A DNA stretch of 64,000 bases from Idiomarina xiamenensis 10-D-4. GTDB taxonomy: Bacteria; Pseudomonadota; Gammaproteobacteria; Enterobacterales; Alteromonadaceae. A program made the position numbers and the translations under genes. The notes beneath the pieces were generated by a model that searched no databases, was not told the DNA's origin, and saw only the letters and a program-made list of their open reading frames with translations. Within the stretch, counting starts at the first letter, position 1; every line of letters begins with the position of its first letter. The stretch spans positions 1 through 64,000 of the forward strand of contig NZ_AMRG01000001.1 in the NCBI RefSeq assembly GCF_000299895.1. The letters run 5' to 3'. Positions 50,361 through 59,760 of this stretch are shown piece after piece.

Positions 50361-52640
50361 CTAATTACTTAAGTAGAATGGGCGGCGATAGCCAAATAGG
50401 CTCTTTTGTAACATATCTAACAAGCTATTGTTGTCACCGCCAAGTCCGCGAATCATAAATTGAATGCTATAGCCATTATCAAATTCAGGCTGATTTAGCA
50501 TGCCGATGTTTTGCATATATTCAAAGTTGCGGTTGATACGACGATAAGCGCTAAAGCGCACCGCCCAACAGCAGCTCGAATATTGCAGACCAATGATCGC
50601 ATCATTGGTTCTTTTGTGAGACAAATCGTAGTACCAATTGCTCGCAACCTGCCAGCGATTGTTGAGCGACCAAACGCCTTGCATACCGACTTGCTCGATG
50701 TTGTCACCGATTAAATTGGTCACCACTCGATGGTTAACTTGGAACAGGTTGTTTTCGTCTTTGCGATACTCTAATGCGGTCTGACTCTTACGGGTCAGGT
50801 TCAGTTCCGTATCATACTGGATTGCGCTGCTAAATGACCAGCGTTGTCCCAAATAGAAACTGGCTTCGGCGGCTAATTCTGAGTTGGTTGAAGTAATGGC
50901 GCTGCTATCGTCCTCTAACAGACGTGTGCGGCTATCTTCTAAATAGAAGATTTGGCCAAGACTAAAGCGCATCAATTCTTGCTCATGCTGGTTAAAAATA
51001 CCGGTCGATGCACCGATGGTAATTTGATTAGCCTCGGCGATACGGTCTAAGCCGGAAAACCGCCGCGCCCGGAACAAGCCATAATAGTCTTCTTGCATCA
51101 GCGTGGTGTCATAAATACCGATATCCGACTGATCCTCGTAAGGCACAAACAAATACTGAATTTGTGGTTGTAACGATTGTCGGTAGTTTTCACCATCATG
51201 TTCAAAAAAGCGATCAAAGTTTAAGCGGCCGTGAAAGCGCAGTTGCGGTAAGGCTCGGGTAACACTGTCGCTAATATTCTCGTTTGGCGACTGTTGTTGG
51301 TAGCGGGTGACCAAATAGCTAGCCTCTGCTATCCAGTCATAGGCGGGCTGTTCCACCCGATAGCTGAAACCGGGTTCAACGTGCAGCCGGGTAGCGTATT
51401 CGTCGCTGTTATCTTGATTACGAAAATGACTTAATTGCGAGGCGAAGCTGTATGATAAGCCATCATTAACGAACGGCTGATAGTTAACGCTGATTTGCGG
51501 TATTGTACGAAACGGCGAACGATACTGACCAATAAGTTCGTAATCCTCGAAACGTAATTGCGCGTTCCAGTCGTTCTCGCTGTAGTCCAGTTGTGCATGA
51601 CGGTACAAGTGGGTATCGGCACGCCCGGCAAAGTCGCTACCAAAGTCATTTAAGTAGTTGTCATCGCTGATATCGGTGGCATTAACATAACCCCGCCAAT
51701 GTTGGCTCCAGTTAGCCTCATGTTCAACGTGCCAAAGATAGCGTGAATTAACCGAGTCTAAACTTTTATCGTCATCCAGATATTCAAGGTTAAGCTGACC
51801 CTGATGCTCGGCGGATAAATAGCGGTATTCGCCACCCAATTGTAAACCACGCTGGCTCATATAGTGGGGCGTGATGGTGGCGTCCATATTGGGCGCGATA
51901 TTGATGTAATAGGGCGTTTCGACTTCAAAGCCATTATTTGAAGATGAACCAAAGGTGGGGTATAGAAAGCCCGTCTTACGTTCATCGGTAATGGGAAAGT
52001 TGAAGTAAGGCACATACAGCACTGGGACACCGAATAACTCGAACTTAGCGTGCCAGGCTTCGCCCCAGCCCTCATCCTTATTCATGCGGATTTCGCCAGC
52101 GGAAAGCTGCCACACGGGGTCATCGGCGGGACAGGTGGTAAAAGTGGCGTCAGCTAGGTCAACGCTGGTTTCGGTGAGGGTTAAGGACTGTGCTTCACCA
52201 CGCGCATTTTGTTGACTGAACTGATAAGCCGATGACCCTAACACGGCGACGTTGTCATTCGCATTCAAGCTAAAATTGGCACTGGTGACAAACACGTAAC
52301 CATCGGTAAAGGTGGTTTCACCGGGGGCATCGATTTGCCCCGTGTCGCGGTTTAGGGTGGCGTGTTGAGTTAGCAGGCGGCGGCCATCATACTCAAGTTC
52401 GACGTTGCCGCGATAATGTGCCACCGACTGGTCATAACTGACATCAACATTATCAGCACGAGCCCCCACCGTACCCGGCTGCAAGTCTGGAAAAGGTGCT
52501 AGCGTCAGTGTCGGCGTGGTGCGTACAGGGCAAACGCCGCCCTCAGTGCGGTTGACATTCTGCTCTGTGAGGGTCTCAGCATGGCCGACTGAACCGACTC
52601 CCGCCAATAATAAAAATGACGCAATCGGGTTCAGCCGCAT
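50361..52640 (-). CDS. lptD: LPS-assembly protein LptD
   Basis: Outer-membrane translocon that inserts lipopolysaccharide at the cell surface together with LptE. 759 residues. Signal peptide ends GHA|ETL, then the N-terminal periplasmic beta-jellyroll (about 50-190) and the large barrel. The four cysteines needed for the disulfide switch are all there: C37, C170 and adjacent C690-C691. AGGAG precedes the ATG. First gene of the lptD-surA-pdxA-rsmA-apaGH string. Confidence 0.97.
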   Translation of the reverse strand: MRLNPIASFLLLAGVGSVGHAETLTEQNVNRTEGGVCPVRTTPTLTLAPFPDLQPGTVGARADNVDVSYDQSVAHYRGNVELEYDGRRLLTQHATLNRDTGQIDAPGETTFTDGYVFVTSANFSLNANDNVAVLGSSAYQFSQQNARGEAQSLTLTETSVDLADATFTTCPADDPVWQLSAGEIRMNKDEGWGEAWHAKFELFGVPVLYVPYFNFPITDERKTGFLYPTFGSSSNNGFEVETPYYINIAPNMDATITPHYMSQRGLQLGGEYRYLSAEHQGQLNLEYLDDDKSLDSVNSRYLWHVEHEANWSQHWRGYVNATDISDDNYLNDFGSDFAGRADTHLYRHAQLDYSENDWNAQLRFEDYELIGQYRSPFRTIPQISVNYQPFVNDGLSYSFASQLSHFRNQDNSDEYATRLHVEPGFSYRVEQPAYDWIAEASYLVTRYQQQSPNENISDSVTRALPQLRFHGRLNFDRFFEHDGENYRQSLQPQIQYLFVPYEDQSDIGIYDTTLMQEDYYGLFRARRFSGLDRIAEANQITIGASTGIFNQHEQELMRFSLGQIFYLEDSRTRLLEDDSSAITSTNSELAAEASFYLGQRWSFSSAIQYDTELNLTRKSQTALEYRKDENNLFQVNHRVVTNLIGDNIEQVGMQGVWSLNNRWQVASNWYYDLSHKRTNDAIIGLQYSSCCWAVRFSAYRRINRNFEYMQNIGMLNQPEFDNGYSIQFMIRGLGGDNNSLLDMLQKSLFGYRRPFYLSN

Positions 52641-52753
52641 AGCTTAGCTCCTGTGTCACGCTGATGCGATGGGGCGTCAGCAGTCTGGAAAACCCGCGCC
52701 GAAATCAGCGGGCAAACATTTATCAGTGTCATGCGATAGTAAATCGGGCTGTT

Positions 52754-52799
52754 GCGAGTCAAAATTCTGGGTATGATAAAGCAATTTTGAATGACTCGC
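52754..52799. promoter_or_regulatory. Dyad over a -10-like box in the lptD-amgK gap
   Basis: GCGAGTC (52754-52760) and GACTCGC (52793-52799), with AAAATT and AATTTT as inner arms. TATGAT (52772-52777) lies in the middle, about 65 bases before amgK. It could be an operator for amgK or both divergent genes. Confidence 0.4.
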
Positions 52800-52841
52800 C
52801 ATTTGCATGGTTAAGCACTGTGCGTTGGGGTAAGGATATTT

Positions 52842-53846
52842 GTGGAAGATCAACGAGAAATTGCGCTACAAGCCTGGTGTGAAGCGCAAACTGGGTTAGC
52901 GCAGCAAGCGTTACAAAGTGTTTCGGGCGATGCCAGTTTTCGACGCTATTTTCGCGTGCAAAGCGAGGACAACAGCCTGATTGCTGTCGATTGTCCACCG
53001 CAACAAGAGCCGTTACTGCCTTTTCTTGCCATTGCCGAAGCCTACGCGCAAGGCAATATACCGGTGCCACAGGTGTTGGCGGTGGATATCGAGAAGGGAT
53101 TCATGTTGCAGTCCGATTTAGGGCAAACGCTATTGTTGAGCAAATTACGGCGCGATAATATGCGTCAGTATTATGCTCAAGCGCTAGCCATGTTACCGGC
53201 AATCATGCGCGTGCAAGAAACTGCCGATGGGCCGTTGCCAGCGTATAACGAAGCGTTATTGACGCGTGAATTAAACTTGTTTCATGACTGGTTACTGGAG
53301 CAACAGCTAAGCTTAACCTTAGACGCTCGTGAGCGTCAGTTATGGGGCGACTTTTGCCAACAAATGATCGACAACGCCCTACAGCAGCCAACGGTTGGTG
53401 TACATCGTGACTATCATTCGCGCAATTTAATGGTGCAGCCGGACCACAGCTTGGCGGTAATTGACTTTCAAGACGCGGTTTGTGGGCCTATTACCTATGA
53501 TGCGGTGTCGTTATTACGTGATTGCTATATTGAGTGGCCCGATGCTTGGGTTGATGAACTGGCGCAGCAATTACGTACTAATTTGCAGGCTGAACAGATA
53601 CTGGCGAGCGATGTTAGCGCCACCGACTGGCAACGCTGGTTTGATTATATGGGCTTACAACGGCATACCAAAGCGGCTGGTATTTTTGCTCGGCTGGCGA
53701 TTCGCGATGGCAAAGATGGCTACTTGAATGACGTGCCTCGCACCCTCAGTTATATGATCCGTATTGCCGCGCGTTATCCGGCGCTGCAGCCGTTCCAACA
53801 ATGGTTACAACGGCGGGTTTGGCCGCTCGTTGCCAACATGAGGTAA
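52842..53846 (+). CDS. amgK: N-acetylmuramate/N-acetylglucosamine kinase AmgK
   Basis: Aminoglycoside-phosphotransferase-fold sugar kinase that phosphorylates MurNAc at C1, the first step of the AmgK-MurU recycling route. 334 residues. Catalytic motif HRDYHSRNLMV and metal motif VIDFQDA are present. GTG start has AAGGAT upstream. murU follows three bases after the stop, and lptD lies divergent, as in Pseudomonas. Confidence 0.93.
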   Translation: MEDQREIALQAWCEAQTGLAQQALQSVSGDASFRRYFRVQSEDNSLIAVDCPPQQEPLLPFLAIAEAYAQGNIPVPQVLAVDIEKGFMLQSDLGQTLLLSKLRRDNMRQYYAQALAMLPAIMRVQETADGPLPAYNEALLTRELNLFHDWLLEQQLSLTLDARERQLWGDFCQQMIDNALQQPTVGVHRDYHSRNLMVQPDHSLAVIDFQDAVCGPITYDAVSLLRDCYIEWPDAWVDELAQQLRTNLQAEQILASDVSATDWQRWFDYMGLQRHTKAAGIFARLAIRDGKDGYLNDVPRTLSYMIRIAARYPALQPFQQWLQRRVWPLVANMR

Positions 53847-53848
53847 GT

Positions 53849-54544
53849 GTGCCAAGAGCAAAGATTAAAACCGCCATGATCCTCGCTGCTGGTCGTGGCG
53901 AACGTATGCGTCCATTGACCGACAGCACCCCTAAGCCGCTACTACCGGTGGCTGGTAAGCCATTGCTAGCTTATCATTTAGAAAAGTTAGCCAAAGCCGG
54001 GGTGCAGCGCGTAGTCATTAACCACGCTCACTTAGGCGCGCAAATCGAAGCTTATGTGGGCGATGGCAGTCGTTGGCAGTTAGATGCGCAGTTTTCGCCA
54101 GAGCCTGCCGGTGGGTTAGAAACCGCGGGTGGCATCATTCAAGCATTACCGTTGCTTGGTGATGATCCATTTTGGCTGATTAACGGCGATGTATATTGTG
54201 AGGTCGATTTCGCCACCTTACCCAGTGCCTTGGCCGACCACGATAGAGCCAGTTTGCTGCTCGTCGATAATCCGCCACATCATCCAGCGGGAGACTTTCA
54301 CCTGCAAGGCGGACGCATTACCGCGCAGCAGGGAGAGCGTTTGACTTATGCCGGAATTGGCTTGTTTTCGGCCGATTGGTTAGCCACTGAGCGCTTGACC
54401 AAGTGTAAGTTGAAACCCTACTTTGATGAAGCCATTGCCGAACAACGCTTGGCGGGGGTAAAGTTTAGCGGTTATTGGCAGGATGTGGGTACGCCAGCAC
54501 GTCTGAGTGCGTTAGAGGCTCATTTAGCGGCAGGAGAGAAGTAA
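53849..54544 (+). CDS. murU: N-acetylmuramate-1-phosphate uridylyltransferase MurU
   Basis: Converts MurNAc-1-phosphate to UDP-MurNAc, which bypasses MurA. 231 residues. Nucleotidyltransferase motif MILAAGRGERMRPLTD, then TPKPLLPVAGKPLL and INGDVYCE. I start it at GTG 53849, because GAGG of the amgK stop region lies 5-6 bases upstream. Its stop overlaps the djlA start (TAATG). Confidence 0.93.
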   Translation: MPRAKIKTAMILAAGRGERMRPLTDSTPKPLLPVAGKPLLAYHLEKLAKAGVQRVVINHAHLGAQIEAYVGDGSRWQLDAQFSPEPAGGLETAGGIIQALPLLGDDPFWLINGDVYCEVDFATLPSALADHDRASLLLVDNPPHHPAGDFHLQGGRITAQQGERLTYAGIGLFSADWLATERLTKCKLKPYFDEAIAEQRLAGVKFSGYWQDVGTPARLSALEAHLAAGEK

Positions 54545-55386
54545 TGCAAATTTGGGGTAAGGTACTGGGCTTTGTGTTCGGTATGCTGTTCTTACGCTGG
54601 GCTGGCGCCATTATTGGTTTGTTGATCGGGCATTGGTTTGACCGTGGTTATGCGCAAGACTTTAATCGCCGCGGTGGCTTTTCACGTTATCTATTTGGTA
54701 CCGATCGAGCTATTGGTGACGCCAGTTTTATTTATACCCTGTTTGCGGTGGTTGGCCATGTCGCCAAAGCCAAAGGGCGCGTGACCGAGGTTGATATTCA
54801 GCACGCGAGTTTATTAATGGATAGCTTAGAACTGGGCGACGAAGCGCGACGAGAAGCACGCGACGCGTTTCGTGAGGGCAAGCAAACGACCTTTCCATTA
54901 AAACGTGTTATTCGCGAGTTTCGACAAGCGTTTTACGGCAATCGCGATATTTTGCAGCTGTTTATGGAGCAGTTGATTGCGGTCGCGTTAAATGACGCCA
55001 AGTTACAGTCAGCCGAATACGATGTGTTGTTACAAGTGGCTAAAACGCTGGGATTCAATCAGTATCAACTGGATCAATGGTTGTTGGTGCAAGGCGCTGG
55101 TCAGCGTTTTGGGCAACGCCAGTATAGCCAGCAGCGGCAACAACAACGTCAGTCGCGCAGCCATTCTGAGCCCAGTTTAAGCGACGCTTATCAAGTCTTA
55201 GGTGTTAGTGCGGACAGCAGTGACAGCGAGGTTAAGAAGGCCTATCGCAAACAGATGTCGCGCCACCATCCTGATAAATTAGCCGCCAAAGGGTTGCCTG
55301 AAGAAATGATGAAAGCGGCGCAGGAGCAAGCGCAAAAAATTCAAGCGGCCTACGAAATGATCAAGCAACAACGTGGTATGCGTTGA
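54544..55386 (+). CDS. djlA: Co-chaperone DjlA
   Basis: Membrane-anchored DnaJ-like protein that stimulates DnaK. 280 residues: N-terminal helix with glycines (about 6-28), TerB-like domain (about 55-175), a Gln/Arg linker and a C-terminal J domain with the HPD motif in SRHHPDKLAAKG. Start overlaps the murU stop by one base. Confidence 0.95.
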   Translation: MQIWGKVLGFVFGMLFLRWAGAIIGLLIGHWFDRGYAQDFNRRGGFSRYLFGTDRAIGDASFIYTLFAVVGHVAKAKGRVTEVDIQHASLLMDSLELGDEARREARDAFREGKQTTFPLKRVIREFRQAFYGNRDILQLFMEQLIAVALNDAKLQSAEYDVLLQVAKTLGFNQYQLDQWLLVQGAGQRFGQRQYSQQRQQQRQSRSHSEPSLSDAYQVLGVSADSSDSEVKKAYRKQMSRHHPDKLAAKGLPEEMMKAAQEQAQKIQAAYEMIKQQRGMR

Positions 55387-55397
55387 TTGAGATCGGT

Positions 55398-56174
55398 TTA
55401 GTAGCCCTGCTGTTTTAGCCAGCCTTGTACTAATTTGGTCAGCGCTGCTTGTTGCTGTGAATCGGCACCGATAAGGCGGCGCTGCCGATAACTGACCTGC
55501 TGATACTTATCGGCAAATTGGCGGCGCTTGTCGGCGCTAGCTAAGCTCCAGCGGTTACTGCGGCTGGTCATCACGTCTAACACCGGTAGTGGCAGTTGCG
55601 CCAAGGTTTTCGGCAAGGCTTGATTGAGTCGATATTGCGGTAAGTAAGGGTCGATAATCACTAACGCATCCGGGCGCAAACCGGCGTCTTCACTCAGTAG
55701 TCGTAGGCTCAACGCGGCTGTCATACCCTCGACAATCAACACGTAAAAACCCGGGTAGTCGCGTCGCTGCGCTGCGGCTACGCTCAAGCGCGCACGCAAT
55801 GCATCCAGCAACGGTTGCAGTTGTTCGTCGTCGACCGCCTCAGGAAAGCGTTCATCAACCGCCGGGATCTGTAACATGTCGCCGCGTAAATCGGTGTCAG
55901 GCGGTGTCAGCGCCCAGCTACGCCAGCCAATACTCGGTGCAAACTGGTACAGTTGACGAACCGCTGCCGACTGTAACGGATGATAACCCCAATCGGGTAA
56001 ACTCAACAGCACACCACGACTGAACGAACGCAGGCTTTCGCGCTCCAGTAACAAGAACCGTTGCGTACTTTGTTGTTCATTCTCGTTACTTTGACTGGGA
56101 CTAAGCCAGCGCGTTTCGCCCGGCGGTAAATAACGCGCATAGTCGTCTGCGGCTTGTGCCGAGCCGAAAAGCAC
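55398..56174 (-). CDS. DUF3530 family protein, possibly with a 5' frameshift
   Basis: About 258 residues; GVLLSLPDWGYHPL, FYVLIVEGMTAALSL and DALVIIDPYLPQYR are typical of DUF3530, an alpha/beta-hydrolase-like family without a known role. The in-frame start is GTG 56174, giving only MLFGSAQA before the mature part. An ATG at 56191 in the neighbouring frame encodes MKLSALCF, and one extra T in the TTTT run at about 56166-56169 would join them into a short signal peptide ending GSAQA. So the gene may be frameshifted. Convergent with djlA. Confidence 0.72.
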   Translation of the reverse strand: MLFGSAQAADDYARYLPPGETRWLSPSQSNENEQQSTQRFLLLERESLRSFSRGVLLSLPDWGYHPLQSAAVRQLYQFAPSIGWRSWALTPPDTDLRGDMLQIPAVDERFPEAVDDEQLQPLLDALRARLSVAAAQRRDYPGFYVLIVEGMTAALSLRLLSEDAGLRPDALVIIDPYLPQYRLNQALPKTLAQLPLPVLDVMTSRSNRWSLASADKRRQFADKYQQVSYRQRRLIGADSQQQAALTKLVQGWLKQQGY

Positions 56175-56248
56175 AATGCCGATAGTTTCATAAGCTCTGT
56201 ATCGGCGCTGGCAGGCAGGGCTTTAGCGCGAACGATCGGTTTTAATGA

Positions 56249-56908
56249 TTAAAATGGTGGTGGGCAGTAAAAGCTTATCGGTTGTTCGCTACGTGGGTGA
56301 TGCAGGTGCAATTCGGTGGCGTGCAAATGCAGACGCGGGGCTGCCGCATAGCCGTCCGCGCAGGCATAAAATTTATCGCCGACAATGGCGCAACCCAACG
56401 CTTGCATGTGCACACGCAATTGGTGCGAGCGGCCGGTATAGGGCGATAACTGTAGGCGGTAGCGCTGGGCCGCGGTTTTTGCAATAACGCGGTAAAGCGT
56501 TTGCGCGCTCTTGCCGGCAACCAGATCCAGCATTTGACGTGGACGATTGGGCCAGTCACAACGCATCGCTAAATCGATAAAACCGCTGTCAGCAGGCGGT
56601 TTGCCCCACACTTCGGCGGTATACAATTTACTGACTTGGCGCTGTTGAAACTGTCGCGCAACATGACTTTGGGCGGCTTTGCCTAGGGTCAGTAACATGA
56701 TCCCGGAGGTTGCCATATCCAGTCGATGCACTACCCGCGCGTCGGGCAATACACGGCTAACGCGCGTGTAAACCGAATCGGCATGTGCCGGATCTTTCCC
56801 CGGCACACTGAGTAAGCCGCTGGGTTTATCCACCACCAACAGCTGCTCATCGCGATAAAGTATCGTCAAATAAGGGCTGGTCGGCGGCTGATAATGAAAC
56901 AGCGTCAT
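56249..56908 (-). CDS. rluA: RluA-like pseudouridine synthase
   Basis: Makes pseudouridine in rRNA/tRNA. 219 residues, the length of RluA (23S U746 and tRNA U32). Catalytic Asp lies in VVHRLDMATSGIMLLT, with GRSHQLRVHMQALGCAIVGD near the end. ATG overlaps the stop of the repaired rapA frame (ATGA), as expected for coupled genes. Substrate assignment rests on length and the rapA-rluA-djlA neighbourhood. Confidence 0.9.
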   Translation of the reverse strand: MTLFHYQPPTSPYLTILYRDEQLLVVDKPSGLLSVPGKDPAHADSVYTRVSRVLPDARVVHRLDMATSGIMLLTLGKAAQSHVARQFQQRQVSKLYTAEVWGKPPADSGFIDLAMRCDWPNRPRQMLDLVAGKSAQTLYRVIAKTAAQRYRLQLSPYTGRSHQLRVHMQALGCAIVGDKFYACADGYAAAPRLHLHATELHLHHPRSEQPISFYCPPPF

Positions 56909-59654
56909 TCTGGTACATTAACCAACACACGCAACGCATGCAGGCTGAGTTGCGGCTGGGCAATGGCTTGCTGCAATTGTTGCTGGCGTTGCTGTAGTGC
57001 TTGCACTTCGTCATCGCGCACCAGCGGATTACGTTGTGCCAGTTGCTGCAATCGTTGCAATGCTTGTCCAAGTTGCTGCTCAACTTGTGACAACGCCTGC
57101 TCAATGAGTGGTTGCTGTTGTTGCGCGGCTGTTTGCCAGCTTGGCAAGCCTGGCGTAACTGTTTTAGCAACTCACGCGCGGTTTTCTTGTCGGTGTGTTG
57201 TGCTTGTTTATCCAAAGCGTCTGCTGGCACTTTATCGGTTAAATCACGTCCTTGGCTGTCGAGTAACACACGCAATCGTTGCTGCGGATAAAACTCGCCC
57301 GCGACGGCTGCGGCAGGCGCTACCGCCTGACTAATAAATTCGAGTTCGAGGAACCACGCGCCGGCAGGCAATGCGCGGTTTTTAAGCACTGCCACGCAGG
57401 TACTGCCGTAGCTATCTTCGTTCAGCAGTTCTAATGCCGATTGTACTAACGGATGATCCCAGCTAAGTAGTTGCACGTCTTCGCGCGCTAGCGCGATATC
57501 GCGTTTAAAGGTCACACTTTGGCCGTCCTCAAGTAACCCCGGCAGCGCAGGCACGCGCATGTGCTCGCTTGGACGTAGCAAGAAAATATCGTCATTGAGC
57601 GCTTCGCAGTGCACGCCAAAACGGTCAAAGAAGGTCATTAAAAATGGCGCTAATGGGGTTGTTGCCTCGACCGCTTTTACCGCGTCAACAATCGCTTCGG
57701 CTTGCTGTGGCTGACAAGCACTCAATTGTTGCAGGATATCGCGGCCTTGTTGTAACTCGGCTTTTAGCTGTTGCTGATAGTGGCGTGTACGTGTGATCAA
57801 GTCGTCCAATTGGCTGGCATCATCGGCTGCCAACTTGGCAATATCATCAGCAAAATGGTCGGCAATGGCGCGACCAATCGGGTTACATTGTTCAAAAGCG
57901 TTCATGCCTTCGTGGTACCAGCGTAACAACGACTGCTCCACCGAGAATTCGCGGTAAGGCACATGGATATTAACGTCACCCTGCTGTCCAATGCGGTCTA
58001 AACGGCCAATACGCTGCTCCAATAAGTCGGGATTGGTGGGCAGATCGAATAACACTAAATGTTGTACAAACTGAAAATTACGCCCCTCACTACCGATTTC
58101 TGAACTCAGTAAAATGGGACTGCCTTCTTCTTCACTGGCAAAAAACGCGGCGGCGCGATCGCGCTCAAGCAGGCTCAACCCCTCATGAAACACCGCGGCA
58201 TGAATACCGGCTTGTACGCGCAGCGCTTCGGCTAAATCCAACACTTGTTCGGCAGACTGACAAATTAACAACGACTTGGCTGGCTTATGCTGTTTGATAT
58301 GATTCAACAGCCATTCAACGCGCGGATCATCTAACCACCACGGCTCGGCGCTGACCTCAGCATCATCAAACAAATCGTCGTGCGCCAATGGATAGCTGTG
58401 TAAGCGCCGCGTTGGAAAGCCGCCAATGTGCGCACGGGTGTTGCGAAACATGACACGGCCAGTACCATACAAATCTAATAATTGCGCAATCCATTGTTGA
58501 CGTTGTTCAGCCGAAGGCTCAGCGCAGACCGCCAGTTGCGGTAACTTGCTTTGCAGTTGCGCTAGGGTATCGTTGCCGAGTGGTTGTTGTTCAGACACTT
58601 GCAAAGCCAAGCTTGCCAACGCTTGCGCGTCTTGTTGCTGGTGTTGGAATTCGGCAAAGTCACGAAAGCGATCGGGGTCAAGTAACTGTAACCGCGCAAA
58701 ATGGCTGGCCTCGCCCAATTGCTCCGGGGTCGCAGTTAACAGCAGTAAGCCGGCACTGGCTTGGCTGAGGGTCTGTAACTGTTGATAAGCCGGTGAGTCA
58801 GCAGCAATATGATGAGCCTCGTCGACCACCAGCAAATCCCATCCGGCGTCGCTGGCGGCTTGTGCCCAGCGCGGTTGTTGCAATAATGATTGCGGGATCA
58901 ACACCTGCTGCTCGGTATAAAACGGGTTCTCGTCGTCTAATGCTGCTTGCGCGCAGCGCTCGTCATCAAACAGACTAAAGGCTAGCGAGAAACGGCGGCG
59001 CATCTCGACCAGCCATTGATGGCAGAGACTGTCGGGAATACATAGCAATACCCGTTGACTGCGGCCTTGTAAGATACGGCGGTGAATGATCAAGCCGGCT
59101 TCAATGGTTTTGCCCAAGCCGACTTCGTCGGCTAATAACACGCGCGGGTCAAAACGATCGGCAACGGTTTTGGCGACATACAATTGATGCGCTAGTAAGC
59201 CGATATGACCACCTAACAAGCCGCTGACTGGACTGCTTTGCCAACGTTGTAAGTGTTCACTTGCTTCGCGTCGCAATAAATACATATCTAGGCGGTCGGC
59301 TTGTCCGGCAAGTAAGCGCGTTAAAGGAGAGTTCAGCGGCACTTGTGCGGCCAACTGCGATTCCGGCACCATCACCTTTTCCTCAGCGTCATTAAGGCCT
59401 TGGTAAACGGCTAGGTCGCCGGCAAAATCGACGGCGGTGACAGTAAAGTGCCAGCCATCGGCATGTTGACCGCGGTCGTCAACTTGTAGCAGATAACGCG
59501 CTAACGGCGCGGTATGGCTGGCATAATGACGGGTTTCTTCGCCGGCAGGGAACAGCACCGACACTTGGCGGCCCTGTACTTGCGTAATAATACCTAAACC
59601 GAGTTCGGTTTCGCTTTCACTGAGCCAGCGTTGGCCTAAGGCAAAGGTTGTCAC
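56905..59654 (-). pseudogene. rapA: RNA polymerase-associated helicase RapA (frameshifted near 3' end)
   Basis: Swi2/Snf2 ATPase that recycles stalled RNA polymerase. Tudor-like N-terminus (LGLGIITQVQGRQVSVLFPA), Walker A ADEVGLGKTIEAGL, VVDEAHHI and EQRIGRLDRIGQQGDV are all intact. After about residue 835 (near 57150) the frame leaves the family pattern and runs on to a stop at 56847. The true tail (QVEQQLGQALQRLQQLAQRN to SLHALRVLVNVPE) is in another frame, ending at 56905 with an ATGA overlap to rluA. A one-base deletion explains this. Only the last ~80 residues are lost, so partial function is possible. Confidence 0.88.
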
Positions 59655-59760
59655 TGCGTATCCTTAATTGTCCCGCGATTTTGGGGCGCAATGGTACCCA
59701 ATGCCGCCGCAACTGACAACGTCTTCCCTAGGCCAAGCTGTTTGCCGCTAACTTTAGCGG

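Noticed and set aside
52641-52841. Sigma-E promoter before lptD
   Set aside because: I looked for GGAACTT with TC-AA at 15-16 bases and saw none on the minus strand.
56847-57150. Cys/Asn-rich C-terminal extension of RapA
   Set aside because: It is the out-of-frame reading after the deletion and overlaps rluA; the real tail is in another frame.
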